A stretch of 64,000 bases of DNA from contig NC_048556.1 of assembly GCF_902806685.2 (NCBI RefSeq), positions 6,944,001-7,008,000 on the forward strand, in the 5' to 3' direction. The notes under the pieces were generated by a model. It had not been told where the DNA came from, searched no databases, and was given only the letters and a program-made list of their open reading frames with translations. This DNA comes from Maniola hyperantus (lineage: Eukaryota > Arthropoda > Insecta > Lepidoptera > Nymphalidae). Of this stretch, positions 1 through 9,975 are shown piece after piece. Each line of letters begins with the position of its first letter. The stretch's first letter is position 1. The position numbers and the translations under genes were made by a program.

Positions 1-248
1 TCTAGTTATTAGCCAATAGGCTAATAACTAGATACCTAATAAGGTATCTACTTGAACCGACAATTGCTAGTTAAGAGTTTGAGCAATTAAAGATTTGAGG
101 CCAACGTCCAAATGGTTTTGAATTCCTCGACAAACAATGACTTTCACTATAGAATGACACTCTCCATATAATAACAGAAGAAAGCATGTAACAAATAACT
201 GGTATTAACCATATGAATTAAAGAAAATTGGGCATACGTATGTCTTAC

Positions 249-462
249 ATCTAAATATATAAAACGAAAAGGTGCCTGACTGACTGATCTATCAAGGCAC
301 ATCTCAAACTACTGGACGGATCGAGCTGAAATTTGGCATGCCGATAGCTATTATGACGTAGACATCCGCTAAGAAAGGATTTTTGAAAATTCAACTCCCA
401 AGGGAGTAAAATAGGGGGTCGTTTGTGTAGTCCACGCGGACGAAGTCGCGGGCATAAGCTAG
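249..462 (+). repeat. Interspersed repeat, (GACT)n/CTAG family (B)
   Basis: It begins ATCTAAATATATAAAA, carries a short GACTGACTGA tract, and ends with the hairpin-like CGCGGACGAAGTCGCGGGC followed by CTAG and T. The same order of blocks recurs, in either orientation, at 24288-24510, 42570-42775, 56204-56427 and in fragments at 58645-58710 and 59747-59830. Confidence 0.75.
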
Positions 463-1577
463 TAGAAATAAATTAGATAATAGAAATAGTCCCTATCTAC
501 AGTTCTTTAATATGAAAACAGGGTGTGGCCGAATTTTACCTACTCACACGTATATTATATCACTACCCATAATATTATTATAAATGCAAAAGTGTGTTTG
601 CTTGTTGGTTTGTCGAACCAAACGGCCTTGAAAAGGTAACAGATGGATAAACAGATAGTCAGACACATTTTCGCATTTACTATAGTATGGATTATAATGG
701 TGAGAAATTAATCTGAGATAACTAGATAAGTTTCTAGTTAGCAACCCTTAGTTATTGGGGTCGATACCTGTTTTACTTCCAGAAATGATAATCTAACTTA
801 GGTCCCAATAGTATATTGTGAATTGGAGCATAAGAAGAGCTGATTGCAAACAGACAAATTGCCTTTGATAAATAAAATGATAGCTTTGTTCGAATCGCAA
901 CGGAAACGCTAAGGAACGCCCCTATTTCCAAATATCTACGTTATTTTTCCTTCCTTTCACCAGTGTGCATGTAATACATAATTACAGTGTTGTGACACGT
1001 ACTCGTTAATTTGTTACTGCGACAATTCTGGCACAATTGACGGAAATTTTGTAAAGCATTCACAGATTATGTGATTTCTTGGTCATTTACCTACTAGCAG
1101 ATTGATGTCTTTAAGATGCTAATTAGGTAGACTTACACAAAACTTACACAAGATTTGGAAATTAAAAACAGTCACTGTTCTTCTGAGTAAAAAAAAACCA
1201 GATAGACTACTCATAATTTTCTCTCGAATCTGTATAAAATATTTTTTGAAGTAGGCCTAGAGACGAATTTGGACCCAGGGCTTTTCATACTTGAGTCGTA
1301 GGTTTTGTGCACGGTTTCGTTAATTTTACGTACTTATTTCGATTAACTATTCTTACGTTTTCTAGCTAGTTGACCGATTTTTATGAAAGTTCAAGCTTTT
1401 TCTTCAAGTATATATTTTATTTAAAAACCTTACCAGGCAGGTACAGAAAAAGCACACTTAAGTATAAAAGTCTAAAATTTATTAATATATTTATAATCTC
1501 TAAGCCCAATCAGATTGACAAACCAAATGTACCTATATTATTAAATTAAATAAAATACTATATTACCTAAGGGATCT
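463..1577. other. Non-coding, no gene recognised
   Basis: AT-rich sequence with short ORFs only. Around 570-630 there is a fragment resembling the 5' end of the (GTCT)n repeat family (ATTATAAATGCAAAAGTGTG). Nothing else could be assigned. It may be intronic or 5' flanking sequence of the Q-rich gene. Confidence 0.5.
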
Positions 1578-1730
1578 CCATAAGTTCTCAAAGGTCTGAA
1601 GTCTGCCAATCCGCACTTGACCAGAGTGGTGGACTATGGCCAAATCCTTCTCATTCTAAGAGAGACCCGTGCTCAGCTCGCTATGAGCTGGCGATGGGTT
1701 GTTGATGGCGATGATGATACTAAATTAAAG
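1578..1730 (+). repeat. SINE 3' fragment with (GAT)n tail
   Basis: This matches block for block the 3' half of the full SINE at 36108-36430: TCTCAAAGGT, CCAATCCGCAC, GTGGACTATGGCC, CTTCTCATTCT, GAGACCCGTGCT, then GATGGGTTGTTGATGGCGAT and a GATGATGAT tail. The tRNA-like head is missing. An apparent ORF starting at 1617 is an artefact of this and the next repeat. Confidence 0.75.
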
Positions 1731-1747
1731 CAAAGAATAATCAGTAA

Positions 1748-1958
1748 CCTTATTATAAATGCGAAAGTGTGTTTGTTTGTTGGTTTGTCCTTCAATCACG
1801 TCGCAACGGTGCGACGGATTGACGTGATTTTTTGCATGGGTATAGATAAAGACCTGGAGAGTGTCATAGGCTACTTTTTATACCGAAAAATCAAAGAGTT
1901 CCCACAGGATTTTTTAAAAACCTAATTCCACGCGGACCAAGTCGCGGGCATCAGCTAG
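1748..1958 (+). repeat. Interspersed repeat, (GTCT)n/CTAG family (A)
   Basis: The blocks run CCTTATTATAAATGCGAAAG, a degenerate GTTTGTTTGTTGGTTTGTC microsatellite, CATAGGCTACTTTTTAT, AAATCAAAGAGTTCCCAC, and a GCGGACCAAGTCGCGGGC hairpin, ending CAGCTAG before T. It lies 43 bp before an exon acceptor of the Q-rich gene. Confidence 0.8.
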
Positions 1959-2001
1959 TCATTTCAAAAATAGGTATTAATTTACTATTGTCTTATTTCA
2001 G

Positions 2002-2054
2002 GACCAAGTGGCGCCAGTTGAAGAAAACCACCAAGAAGATGATAAAGGACAAAG
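2002..2054 (+). CDS. Q-rich gene, first visible exon
   Basis: The intron ends TCTTATTTCAG and the exon ends AAAG before GTATAA. It encodes 17 codons (DQVAPVEENHQEDDKGQ) plus two bases that complete an Arg codon with the next exon. The acidic, Gln/Asn-rich composition fits the next exon. Whether further coding exons lie upstream cannot be seen. Confidence 0.72.
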
Positions 2055-5000
2055 GTATAAAAATCCAAATTTAAAACAACTAGTCTCACAAGTATACGAC
2101 TACAGTACGCGGCAAAAAAAATTTAGGTACATCGGCCTTTAGAATGACTTTTAGGAAATACATAAAAATCAGGACAAGAAATTACTCTAGCTCAATTACA
2201 CAATATTAGACTACCACGTAAGTCCGTGTTATAATGAAAAGGAATTTGTGTGGGAAACATCAATTAATTTCACTCATGAAATAAGCGAACCTTTCTCTAC
2301 CAACCGAACCGAAACCGAATAGCGTGATATGTACTCTACTAACTACTTGGAACTAAGTACATGATTAATTTTCCGTTGTATTAAGAAATATGTTTCCTTA
2401 CAAAAGTGATTCATGTTGAACGATAAAGCACCTGTGATCCGTACTTAATTGATGGCATAATACTGGTTATTTTCAAGTTAATTAATTTAATAATCATCAT
2501 CATCATCATCATTATCATATCATTCATATACCAGAATTGTCCAGACGTCATTATCAACCAATAGACCAGACGTCTATTGGTTGATAATGACGTCTGGACA
2601 ATTCTGGTCTTCCTGTAGTAACTTTTAAATTGTATGTGCTGTTGTCATAAACTCACTCCAGTATTGTTTTTTTTTCTATTTTCAGAGGTGGATCTGAAGA
2701 GTACCGACCTGGCCAGGTGTACTCCCTCAACGTGCAAGAGCTGTTAGAACTGCAGCCAGAAAGAAAAGCCCCTCTTGGAAGCAGCCAGCAGTTGCAGCAA
2801 CTATACACCAATCCTCAGCAGGAGCACAGGCAGAATCTGCAACAGTTTTACTATTTGGAGCCGCAATTGAGTCGACAGGTAATAAGTCACTTAAAGTATA
2901 GAAAAAAATATATCAACCCAAGATACAAGAATATCCCACTCAAGTCTATTTATGGAATAATTTTATTGTATGGTGACTATGTAAACGAAAACTTATTATC
3001 CCTGTTGACATTTCAACTACGAAAGAACCTACGAAGGTTTTCGTAATTGAAAAGTTATATCACCTTTCTTTATTTGAATAAATCTACACCCTCACGTCAC
3101 CCGCGCTATCCCGCACCGGGACCTGTGTGGGTATGCGCGGCGTCGCCACCGCAATTGGGTATTTTCCTACTTTTGAATTTGATAAATATTATTACTTTAT
3201 TATAAACTAGGATAAAAATAATGACGTACACTGAAAAAAATATTAAAATCCAACAAAGATTTACAAAGTTACAGGCATTTTAATTTTGGAGTGGGAGGGT
3301 CTTCTATCCCTTTCTCGCAAAACGAAAATTTGTATGAAACCACACGAAGCTACTATGGAATTAGTAGGTGTGACGTCAAACTGCTGTATCGCTATCTCTG
3401 TCTAATCAGAAATATTTAAATGCTTATAACTTTTTTGTTATTTGAGCCATTTAATTAGTGTTATCAGTTTACGTCATTATTTTTATTCTAGTTTATAATA
3501 AAGTAATAAAAAAATTGGAGTCAAATACCCAATTGTCATCTCAACCTGTCGCGTACACATAATTATATCTAATATCTACTCAGACCTGGGCGCGTTTGGA
3601 ACCCTCGTAGCTTTAGTTTTAAGTTTGCGTAATAATTATCACCACTATATCTTACAAATCTAACACCATACCAGACAATCAATACGAGTAATTTATTACC
3701 TATTTTGAATAAATCATTTGACTTTGACTTTGACTTTGACATATTATATGATTGCTTCGTTACACAGAGTGAAGCTGTAAAGGTCTATTTAGGACCACCC
3801 AAAGTTGGTCACCTGTTCGTATTTACCACCGTAGCGCCTAAACTACTAAGCCGATTTTGATGAATGAGATGTCAATCGATTCGTTTTTATGGTCTGGGTG
3901 ACAACTGCTACTTATTTTCATATGAACAAAATCAATATGACGAATGTTACATCCAAAAACGTGGGGATCTCTGATTTTTTTGTTAGTTGGTACCTATCGA
4001 GTGAATGTTCAGAAAATTCAATATACTAAGCGACAGAAAAATAATACTTTTACCTACTTCTATTTAGCGTATGTTAAGAGTCGGGTTTTAATTTTGAACT
4101 TTATCTCGTCTATTGCAGTTTGCTCTTCAACCATCATCACACACTGTGATCGCACGTCCACATTACTCGTCCAACGGTGGGGAAGCATCAGTTGGAGCTG
4201 CTCTCTCAGTCAGTGACACCGCGAGTTCGTCTGAATCCTTGGACCAGGAACTCCTTGCTCTTCTCAGACAGCAAATAAGACAAGAAGACACCCGCCCTCA
4301 GACTTTCACGCAGACCCAACAAACACCTCAATTGCAGCAACAAACAGCACAAACGGTTGCAAGTCAATATCAGCCGGTATGTTTCATTTTTACGTTTCCA
4401 TAGTAAAACAAAAAACCCTTATAGTTTAATTCAGCTTGGACTGACTGACAGATGGTCGGACATAAAGATGCATGACAGACAGACTACTAAAGTTTTTAGC
4501 AAGGCTACGGGAACCTTCTTTATGCCAGCGTGTTCTTAATCTTCTGAATGCAAAAATTCAAGTTGTTGTAAACTAAAACCATGAACATATTATGTTTAGT
4601 TTTTACTTTTTACATCTATCGGCACTTCAGGCACTTTTAAAATTAGCAGGTCAGTGACGCGACCTTAAAGTTTTCAGCCATCCAAAAATCACCCAATATG
4701 CGTAAAGAAGTTTTCACTTCAAAAAAACTTTTTTTTCATGTTACAGGTGGACGTTACATACATTTCAAAACCAATAAAGAAACCATTGAAACTCCGCTCT
4801 AAAGTCCAAACCGCTTCAACACCGACATCAGCTCCTCAACAATACTTGATAGAGACTACTAACGTACAACAGCAGCAACATCAATTCCGACCGATCCCTC
4901 AAAGCCAGAGAGTCCCGCAGACTTTGCGCTACGTCCCAATCCAATCAGCTCAAGCAGCAGTTCAGCAACCTTTATACGAAAGACCAGAATCTCAAGGTCT

Positions 5001-5772
5001 CAAAGTTGTCCCTGCACCGCAATTGCAACAGCTGAACCCTCAGTACAGCAACTACAGAATTCAATATCAGCAAGAAGCGGCACCGAAACAATACCGAATT
5101 ATCGACACTCCAAGAGCACAATCAGTGAGACAGGAACAATCCCGTGTTCTATCCAACGAAAGACCAGTCACATATCTAAAGCGATTCCAAGAGCCTGAAA
5201 AGCTACGAGTAGTCCCAACTGAACAAAGCGTTCACGAAGGATTATCTTCAGTCCAAAGACCTGTTCAAATCTCTGACTACTACTTACGTCCCGTATACAG
5301 ATCAAATGAGCAACGAGCTCGATATGACTTACCATCTGCAACACTTAGACCAGTGGAGCAAGCAAGAAGCTTTGACACAGTAAAAACTCCGCTCTCTTCT
5401 ATTTACGTTAGCAAAAATATACCCAAAAAGGTTGCAAGACCTGTTGTGAGATATGAACAGGTTCCTAAGATAGAGCAACCTTATAGAATAGAACAAGCAA
5501 GCACAGATCAAGTAAATGTTGAACAGCACACCCAAAATATTGCGGAACAAAGATCACATTTGCCTCCTCCTAGAAATAGCAAGGCGTATACTCCCGAGGA
5601 ATTCGCAGCCTTGGTAGCTGCTGGATATTCTGTGACACCTATACCTGTAAATCAAGAAGGTACACAAGTGGCCCAATCCAGGTCTTCATCAGAACCCATT
5701 ACAGTTCAACAGCGCAGGCTTTACAGCAGACGCCACCAGTATCTGCCTCTGAGAGGAGATGACGCACCATGA
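2002..5772 (+). CDS. Gln/Pro-rich protein of unknown function, 3' part (four exons)
   Basis: Four exons, 2002-2054, 2686-2878, 4119-4376 and 4747-5772, join in one frame (junction phases 2, 0, 0) with consensus AG acceptors and GT donors and end at TGA 5770-5772. The visible product is at least 509 residues; the start codon and any signal peptide lie upstream of the window. The protein is low in complexity and rich in Gln, Pro, Arg, Ser and Tyr, with many short QQ runs, no cysteine-rich domain and no membrane segment. The best-looking conserved patch is near the C-terminus, reading YTPEEFAALVAAGYSVTPIP, followed by a basic tail ending in LRGDDAP. I do not recognise the family. The composition would suit an extracellular or cuticular matrix protein, but that is inference. 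The exon structure is well supported; the function is not. Confidence 0.85.
2100..2160 (+). repeat. MITE fragment related to 23050-23241
   Basis: CAGTACGCGGCA and ACATCGGCCTTTAGAATGAC match the left arm of the fold-back element at 23050-23241. The right arm is absent. Confidence 0.55.
2494..2608. repeat. Near-perfect hairpin with (ATC)n, LINE-tail inverted duplication
   Basis: Arms 2530-2566 and 2572-2608 are perfect reverse complements over 37 bp with a 5-base spacer. The arm contains TTATCAACCAATAGAC, and an (ATC)n tract precedes it. The same string follows (ATC)n in LINE 3' tails at 48436, 25120 and 19797. The hairpin is therefore probably a head-to-head copy of that tail. It lies in the intron before exon 2686-2878. 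Confidence 0.8.
2686..2878 (+). CDS. Q-rich gene, second visible exon
   Basis: The acceptor is a long T tract ending TTTTCAG and the donor is CAG|GTAATA. It encodes 64 residues, including YSLNVQELLELQPERK and a Gln-rich stretch, ending in LEPQLSRQ. The exon is open across its whole length in the frame set by both neighbours. Confidence 0.88.
3091..3556. mobile_element. GC-rich palindromic MITE, split by an inserted MITE
   Basis: The outer parts, 3091-3157 (CACGTCACCCGCGCTATCCC and onward) and 3530-3556 (CATCTCAACCTGTCGCGTAC), are two segments of one side of the GC-rich palindromic family seen whole at 21131-21286. The 3152-3535 element interrupts them. Confidence 0.7.
3152..3535. mobile_element. 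Fold-back MITE nested in a GC-rich MITE
   Basis: The ends read CAATTGGGTATTT (3152) and AAATACCCAATTG (to 3535). Inside them is a second inverted pair of about 40 bp with one mismatch (near 3189-3228 and 3471-3510), with blocks TTATTACTTTATTATAAACT and TAATGACGTA. There is no coding capacity. CAATTG may be the duplicated target rather than part of the element. It lies in the intron between exons 2686-2878 and 4119-4376. Confidence 0.75.
3575..3741 (+). repeat. LINE 3' tail with (TTTGAC)n
   Basis: CAGACCTGGGCGCGTTTGGA, CTCGTAGCTTTAGTTTTAA, TTGAATAAATCATTTGAC and a (TTTGAC)n hexamer run form a recognisable LINE 3' end. The first blocks recur in reverse orientation around 33360-33415. Such tails are usual for jockey/CR1-like LINEs of Lepidoptera; the exact clade is inference. 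Confidence 0.6.
4119..4376 (+). CDS. Q-rich gene, third visible exon
   Basis: The acceptor is TCTATTGCAG and the donor is CAGCCG|GTATGT. The exon is 258 bp, exactly 86 codons, so it could be skipped without a frameshift. It has a Ser-rich middle (SVSDTASSSESLDQELLALL) followed by a Gln/Thr-rich tract. Confidence 0.88.
4747..5772 (+). CDS. Q-rich gene, last exon
   Basis: The acceptor is CATGTTACAG. The exon encodes 341 codons and then TGA. The reading frame is uninterrupted for over 1 kb, far longer than chance in this AT-rich DNA, and codon use is ordinary for a coding region. It includes the conserved-looking YTPEEFAALVAAGYSVTPIP patch around 5588-5647. Confidence 0.93.
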   Translation: MDVTYISKPIKKPLKLRSKVQTASTPTSAPQQYLIETTNVQQQQHQFRPIPQSQRVPQTLRYVPIQSAQAAVQQPLYERPESQGLKVVPAPQLQQLNPQYSNYRIQYQQEAAPKQYRIIDTPRAQSVRQEQSRVLSNERPVTYLKRFQEPEKLRVVPTEQSVHEGLSSVQRPVQISDYYLRPVYRSNEQRARYDLPSATLRPVEQARSFDTVKTPLSSIYVSKNIPKKVARPVVRYEQVPKIEQPYRIEQASTDQVNVEQHTQNIAEQRSHLPPPRNSKAYTPEEFAALVAAGYSVTPIPVNQEGTQVAQSRSSSEPITVQQRRLYSRRHQYLPLRGDDAP

Positions 5773-5820
5773 ATAACAGAACAATGATATTATGTACATA
5801 GTGCTGGCCGCGGATATGAT

Positions 5821-5944
5821 ACACCTGTAAGTTTTACTCACGTAAGTAGGTTACATGATTAACTTACGACTTTACTACATAAGTAAATTTGTTGTAAAAT
5901 AATTACGTAAGCTATTTACGTAAGTACGTAAAACTTACAGGTGT
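5821..5944. mobile_element. Fold-back MITE in the 3' region of the Q-rich gene
   Basis: The terminal inverted repeats ACACCTGTAAGTTTTAC (5821-5837) and GTAAAACTTACAGGTGT (5928-5944) are perfect over 17 bp. The interior is rich in TTACGTAA-like motifs and has no ORF. The element is non-autonomous and its family was not identified. It starts only 48 bp after the stop codon. Confidence 0.7.
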
Positions 5945-6028
5945 AATCGCAGCCTTAGGTTAACTTTACAGAGATTAAAATAGATGATACAAAATAATAA
6001 CCAACTTGTTTTATTTGGAACTATGAAA

Positions 6029-6034
6029 AATAAA
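6029..6034 (+). terminator. Candidate polyadenylation signal of the Q-rich gene
   Basis: A canonical AATAAA lies about 257 bp after the TGA of the Q-rich gene. No other good signal lies nearer the stop. If it is used, the MITE at 5821-5944 would be part of the 3' UTR. Confidence 0.45.
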
Positions 6035-6429
6035 ATTATTCGACCGCCATATTTAATTTAGGATAATGTCGTACGACACAAAAGATTCTTTTGATGGACA
6101 GTCGAATTTCTGACTATTATTAATCTGGGTTCTAGATATAATAAATCATGTTGGATATATTTACTATGCTACGAGGATTCAGTAGATTACTTCACTGTAC
6201 AAGCGATGACATAAATCAAAGAAATAAATTGAACATTGGACACATGTCGTCCTACAAAATATCTACACATGGACAAGCGAAGGAAAAATTTATACCAAGG
6301 TTCACCCTACGAAGGTTATCGGATAATTTCTTCGGTATAAAAAGTTATGCTGAGTGGACCGATAATTGAAGTAGACGTGTAAAAACGTCGGCAAATTAGA
6401 TTCGTTGGGTCCCATGATTGAATTTCATT

Positions 6430-6700
6430 GAAGCCGCACGACAACGTGGTTTAATGCACCTTTCAAATGTTTTTTTTTTTTTTTTAAAAGAATATTAGCC
6501 GAAAGGTCATTCCATATCCTAGTGATGCGAATTAGAAACGAGGAAGCAATACGCTTTGTAGGTCTATACCTATGCGTGCAAATCTCGGAAAATATATAAG
6601 TTCTTGGGCACACTGTACCAATATATCGTACTAGGTGATGCCCATTGCCCACGCCTTTGTCCACCTTCAATTTTTCTTAAAACCCGTAAAACTCTTTAAT
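6430..6700 (-). pseudogene. LINE reverse transcriptase C-terminal remnant (jockey/CR1-like)
   Basis: The minus-strand frame encodes HRYRPTKRIASSFLIRITR followed by IWNDL. This fits the end-of-RT signature (R..SF..RT...WN.LP) of CR1/jockey-type LINEs. The frame runs into an A tract (T tract on +, 6470-6485). No RT catalytic region lies nearby, so this is a dead 3' fragment. Confidence 0.45.
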
Positions 6701-8683
6701 TTTCCAGGATAAACAATAGCCCGTGCCACGTCTGTAAAAATAATTCAGCGATCCGTTGTATTGCGACGTGAATGAAGACAAACTAACAAATCAGCTACTA
6801 ACCAACACACTTGCATTTATAATATTAAGTAGAATAGAACACCGACATTCAGGCTTCATTGCTATAGTATTATAGCTAAGTATTTCAGGTATCATATACC
6901 AGTAAATAACATATAATGAGTAGCCTCTCTGCCCCGACAGCTGTGTAATTTGATACGGATAAAATATGCTCCTTTGAATGGAATATTTTTGGTAGCCGGG
7001 AAATATAATATGATGAGGGCTGATTTCAGGTTTTTTTGACCGAACAAAGCGATGTTTCCGAGTCTACTTGGGCGAATTTGTATTTTGTCTGAACGTCTGT
7101 TCGTCTGTTTGCCTACCATTAATATATTCCAATAATGCGCAGAAATTAAATAATATTTTATTAAAAAGTCAAAGATTTATTTTTACGGTTTTTTAAGGTT
7201 TGCTTGATACGAGATGGTATATTGTACACCATGAGGAAGCTGCTCTAATCCCAGTCAAGGAAGATTTAATATACCTGGCGGCTGGCAGCCAGAACTATTG
7301 CGAGTAAATTTAAAAATTGGCGGCGATCATAATGAATCGAAGATGGTCGATGTGATACAGACCACACGAAAAGAATAGAAGAACTCATGAGTACGATTTC
7401 ACCTGGTGGTAAGCGCTGGTTTATAATGCATCTTGGATGGAAGTGGGCTATCTTGGAAGTTGAGTTAAAATTGGTTTAATAATTGCCAAACGGTTTCTAC
7501 GTAGCATCGTCCAGAACATTAAATCGCTTGATAGTGCGGAAGCAGTGCCGGTAGCAACAGTCATGTTTTGAATCAACTCGCAATGAAATTGTTAATGTGT
7601 GATCATAGAGGCTACAATTACCTTTCTAGTGTGTGCGATAACCTTAATAACGGCACTGCAGGTAACTACTGGCTAATGGATCCCCATTACGTAATGAAAC
7701 TGCTGTTTAATAGGCCTTCTACTATATCGTATAATACCTCTACAAGCATTCACAGTTTAAATTAAAACATCACATAGAATGAAAAGCTTATAAATCTCTT
7801 TGAAGCCCTCATGAAAATTAAATTATTTTCATCAAAAGGAAACTATGTCTTTCAAGTATTGCATGTGCAATAATTATTAATAAAAGCGTACGAAGTGAAG
7901 CTCATGAATTTATTTGGAAAAAGATATTTTTAACGAGGAATTTATTCGTGTATTCGCATTTTATATTTTCATCTCTATGTTGTGCTCTCCATTACTGAGT
8001 CGTAAACCCTTCCACCAAGGATCTTCCTGTAGACGATGTGCCTTGGTTCTTTGCGACATGCAGGCCTTCGTGGATCTTCTATCGAGAGTGGTACGGATTT
8101 GATCCGACCAACGCATCAGTTACGTCTCTGAAGTATAAGTAAGTATATTTTCGTCCACTTAGCCAGTAATCATGCGAACTCCCATCGGTGGTGTTCCCAC
8201 TAGATTACAACATGGGGTTATTCAAGGGGCGGACCAACAAATTCCTAAAAGGCGGCAAATACTTAATTCCATCGGCGGTTCTCTGGTGCTGCAAATATTA
8301 ATAGGCGGCGGTAATCACTTAACATCAGGTGACCCGCCTGCTCGTTAGCTCGCTATCTTTAATAATAATTTTAAAAAATCACAATCTTTTCAAGTTTTTT
8401 TTTGCCTCCTTTCTGGTAACATGTGAGAGTTAAAAAGTAGGTAAGTACTTATGTACCTAATGTATGTAGCAATGTAATCAAGACTGGGCCAATCTAAGTG
8501 GCTCCATACAGTACGGCACACAGGGAGAGTTAAAAGGTTTCCGACGTTTATTGCAGAGGACCGTGATTTTAGCATTCCATTACCTACTTGATATTGTTAG
8601 AGACATATAGAACTTGGAGAGGTTACTGTTAACTTAGCTCTGATTTCTTTATAATACGATCTAAGAATTAAGATATGTCAATA
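6701..8683. other. Intergenic, no gene recognised
   Basis: Only short ORFs without recognisable motifs. A weak repeat remnant near 7395-7455 (TTTCACCTGGTGGTAAGCGC) recurs inverted near 43715-43745. Two tandem-like GGCGGC phrases at 8226-8310 could not be assigned. Confidence 0.5.
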
Positions 8684-8860
8684 AATAAATATAGTGCCTA
8701 AGCGGTGCTAACCTTATGGCTAAGACCTAGTCGGATGGTCCAGGGTTTGACCCCGGGTACGCTCCTCTAAGTTTTCGGAGCGCGGTGCGTTTTAAGCACA
8801 CTATCACTTGCTTTAATGGTGAAGGAAAACATCGTGATGATGATGATGACGATGACATAT
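8684..8860 (+). repeat. SINE 5' fragment (tRNA-derived head)
   Basis: The B-box-like GGGTTTGACCCCGGG, then TAAGTTTTCGGAGCGCGGTG, ATCACTTGCTTTAATGGTGA and GGAAAACATCGTGATGATGA, correspond in order to the full SINE at 36108-36430 (minus strand there). The middle is deleted and the (GAT)n tail follows directly. Confidence 0.65.
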
Positions 8861-9179
8861 ACTTAAACAGAAACGTTTAGCATTGATGACTGCTGACCTG
8901 CTTGGAGTGGAGAAGGCACCAGCAACCGTATTAGTATACGTCTACCTCCAACCTGTTGTATCTACGTTAACCTTAAGATGGTGGAAAGTGGATGAATGAA
9001 AAGGGCAGAGAAATTAGTAGGTATAGGTGGGGATGCGCTCTCTGGAAACAGGAAGTTGTACGGCGGTGCGCAAATTGCTACTGCGCTGGAACCAGGTCTC
9101 ATTAACATCGAAATCGTCATTTCACGTATATTTAAGTAAAAATATGCCATCCTCATCCTCATGAAGGACATTGTTCTTT

Positions 9180-9821
9180 ACAAACACTTTCGCATAATAT
9201 AATATGGGTAGTGACATTCTATAATATAGACAAATAGTAGAATTTCGCCGTTTCTAAACGGTGTCGACAATTTCGACGGTGTTGACTCGCTCCATACTCG
9301 CTCACACTAGATTGCAAAATACCCAAGGAAAATTGTCGACATTCTTGTGATCTAATCTACAATTTTCTGAAGGCAATTTTTGCCAAATTGTAGATTGAGC
9401 CTAGAACGAAGTCTGACTACCTACTCCATTTCCAATTTATCTTATAATTTATAATTTATTTCCACAAAAAAAAAATTACAATGTTGATTTCTTCCTCCTC
9501 GTAAGCGGGTAGCGGCTTGTCTGAGCACTGCATATTCCTCTATGCGGTTAGTTGTAGTACCCTACACCCAGTTTTGTTTGTCCTACTTGTAGAGTGTTTT
9601 AGTAAAGCACGAAGTAAGAAGCTTGCAAGTAGGTTCTGAATAAAGCGAGCCTACAAGACTGAGTGGAGTGAAGGGAGAAAGAAGATGGCTAGCGAAGCGT
9701 GCCGCCGACATCCGAAGCTGAAGGTGACAGAGAGTCTTCTGGCGTAGCCCATACAAAAACTTGATACCATTGGCTATGTATTCTGAGCCATTGGCCAACA
9801 AAATAATTACACATATAAGTC
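9180..9821. other. Intergenic, no gene recognised
   Basis: Short ORFs only. Nothing could be assigned with confidence. Confidence 0.5.
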
Positions 9822-9975
9822 CGCGACAGGTCGAGATGGCAATCGGACTATGAGGCCGAGGGACGCCCAGCACACCTGCACATCACCCGTGCTGACCCGC
9901 ACCAAATTAGCGCGGGAGCTGTGCGAGTGTGCAGGGCGTTCCATCCCCGATTGCCATCTCTACTGATCGCATACC
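9822..9975. mobile_element. GC-rich palindromic MITE
   Basis: The left end is CGCGACAGGTCGAGATGGCA and the right end is CGATTGCCATCTC followed by a decayed end. The GC-rich interior carries GCACACCTGCAC opposed by GTGCGAGTGTGCAGGGCG. Same family as 11052-11202, 21131-21286 and 51716-51875. Confidence 0.75.
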
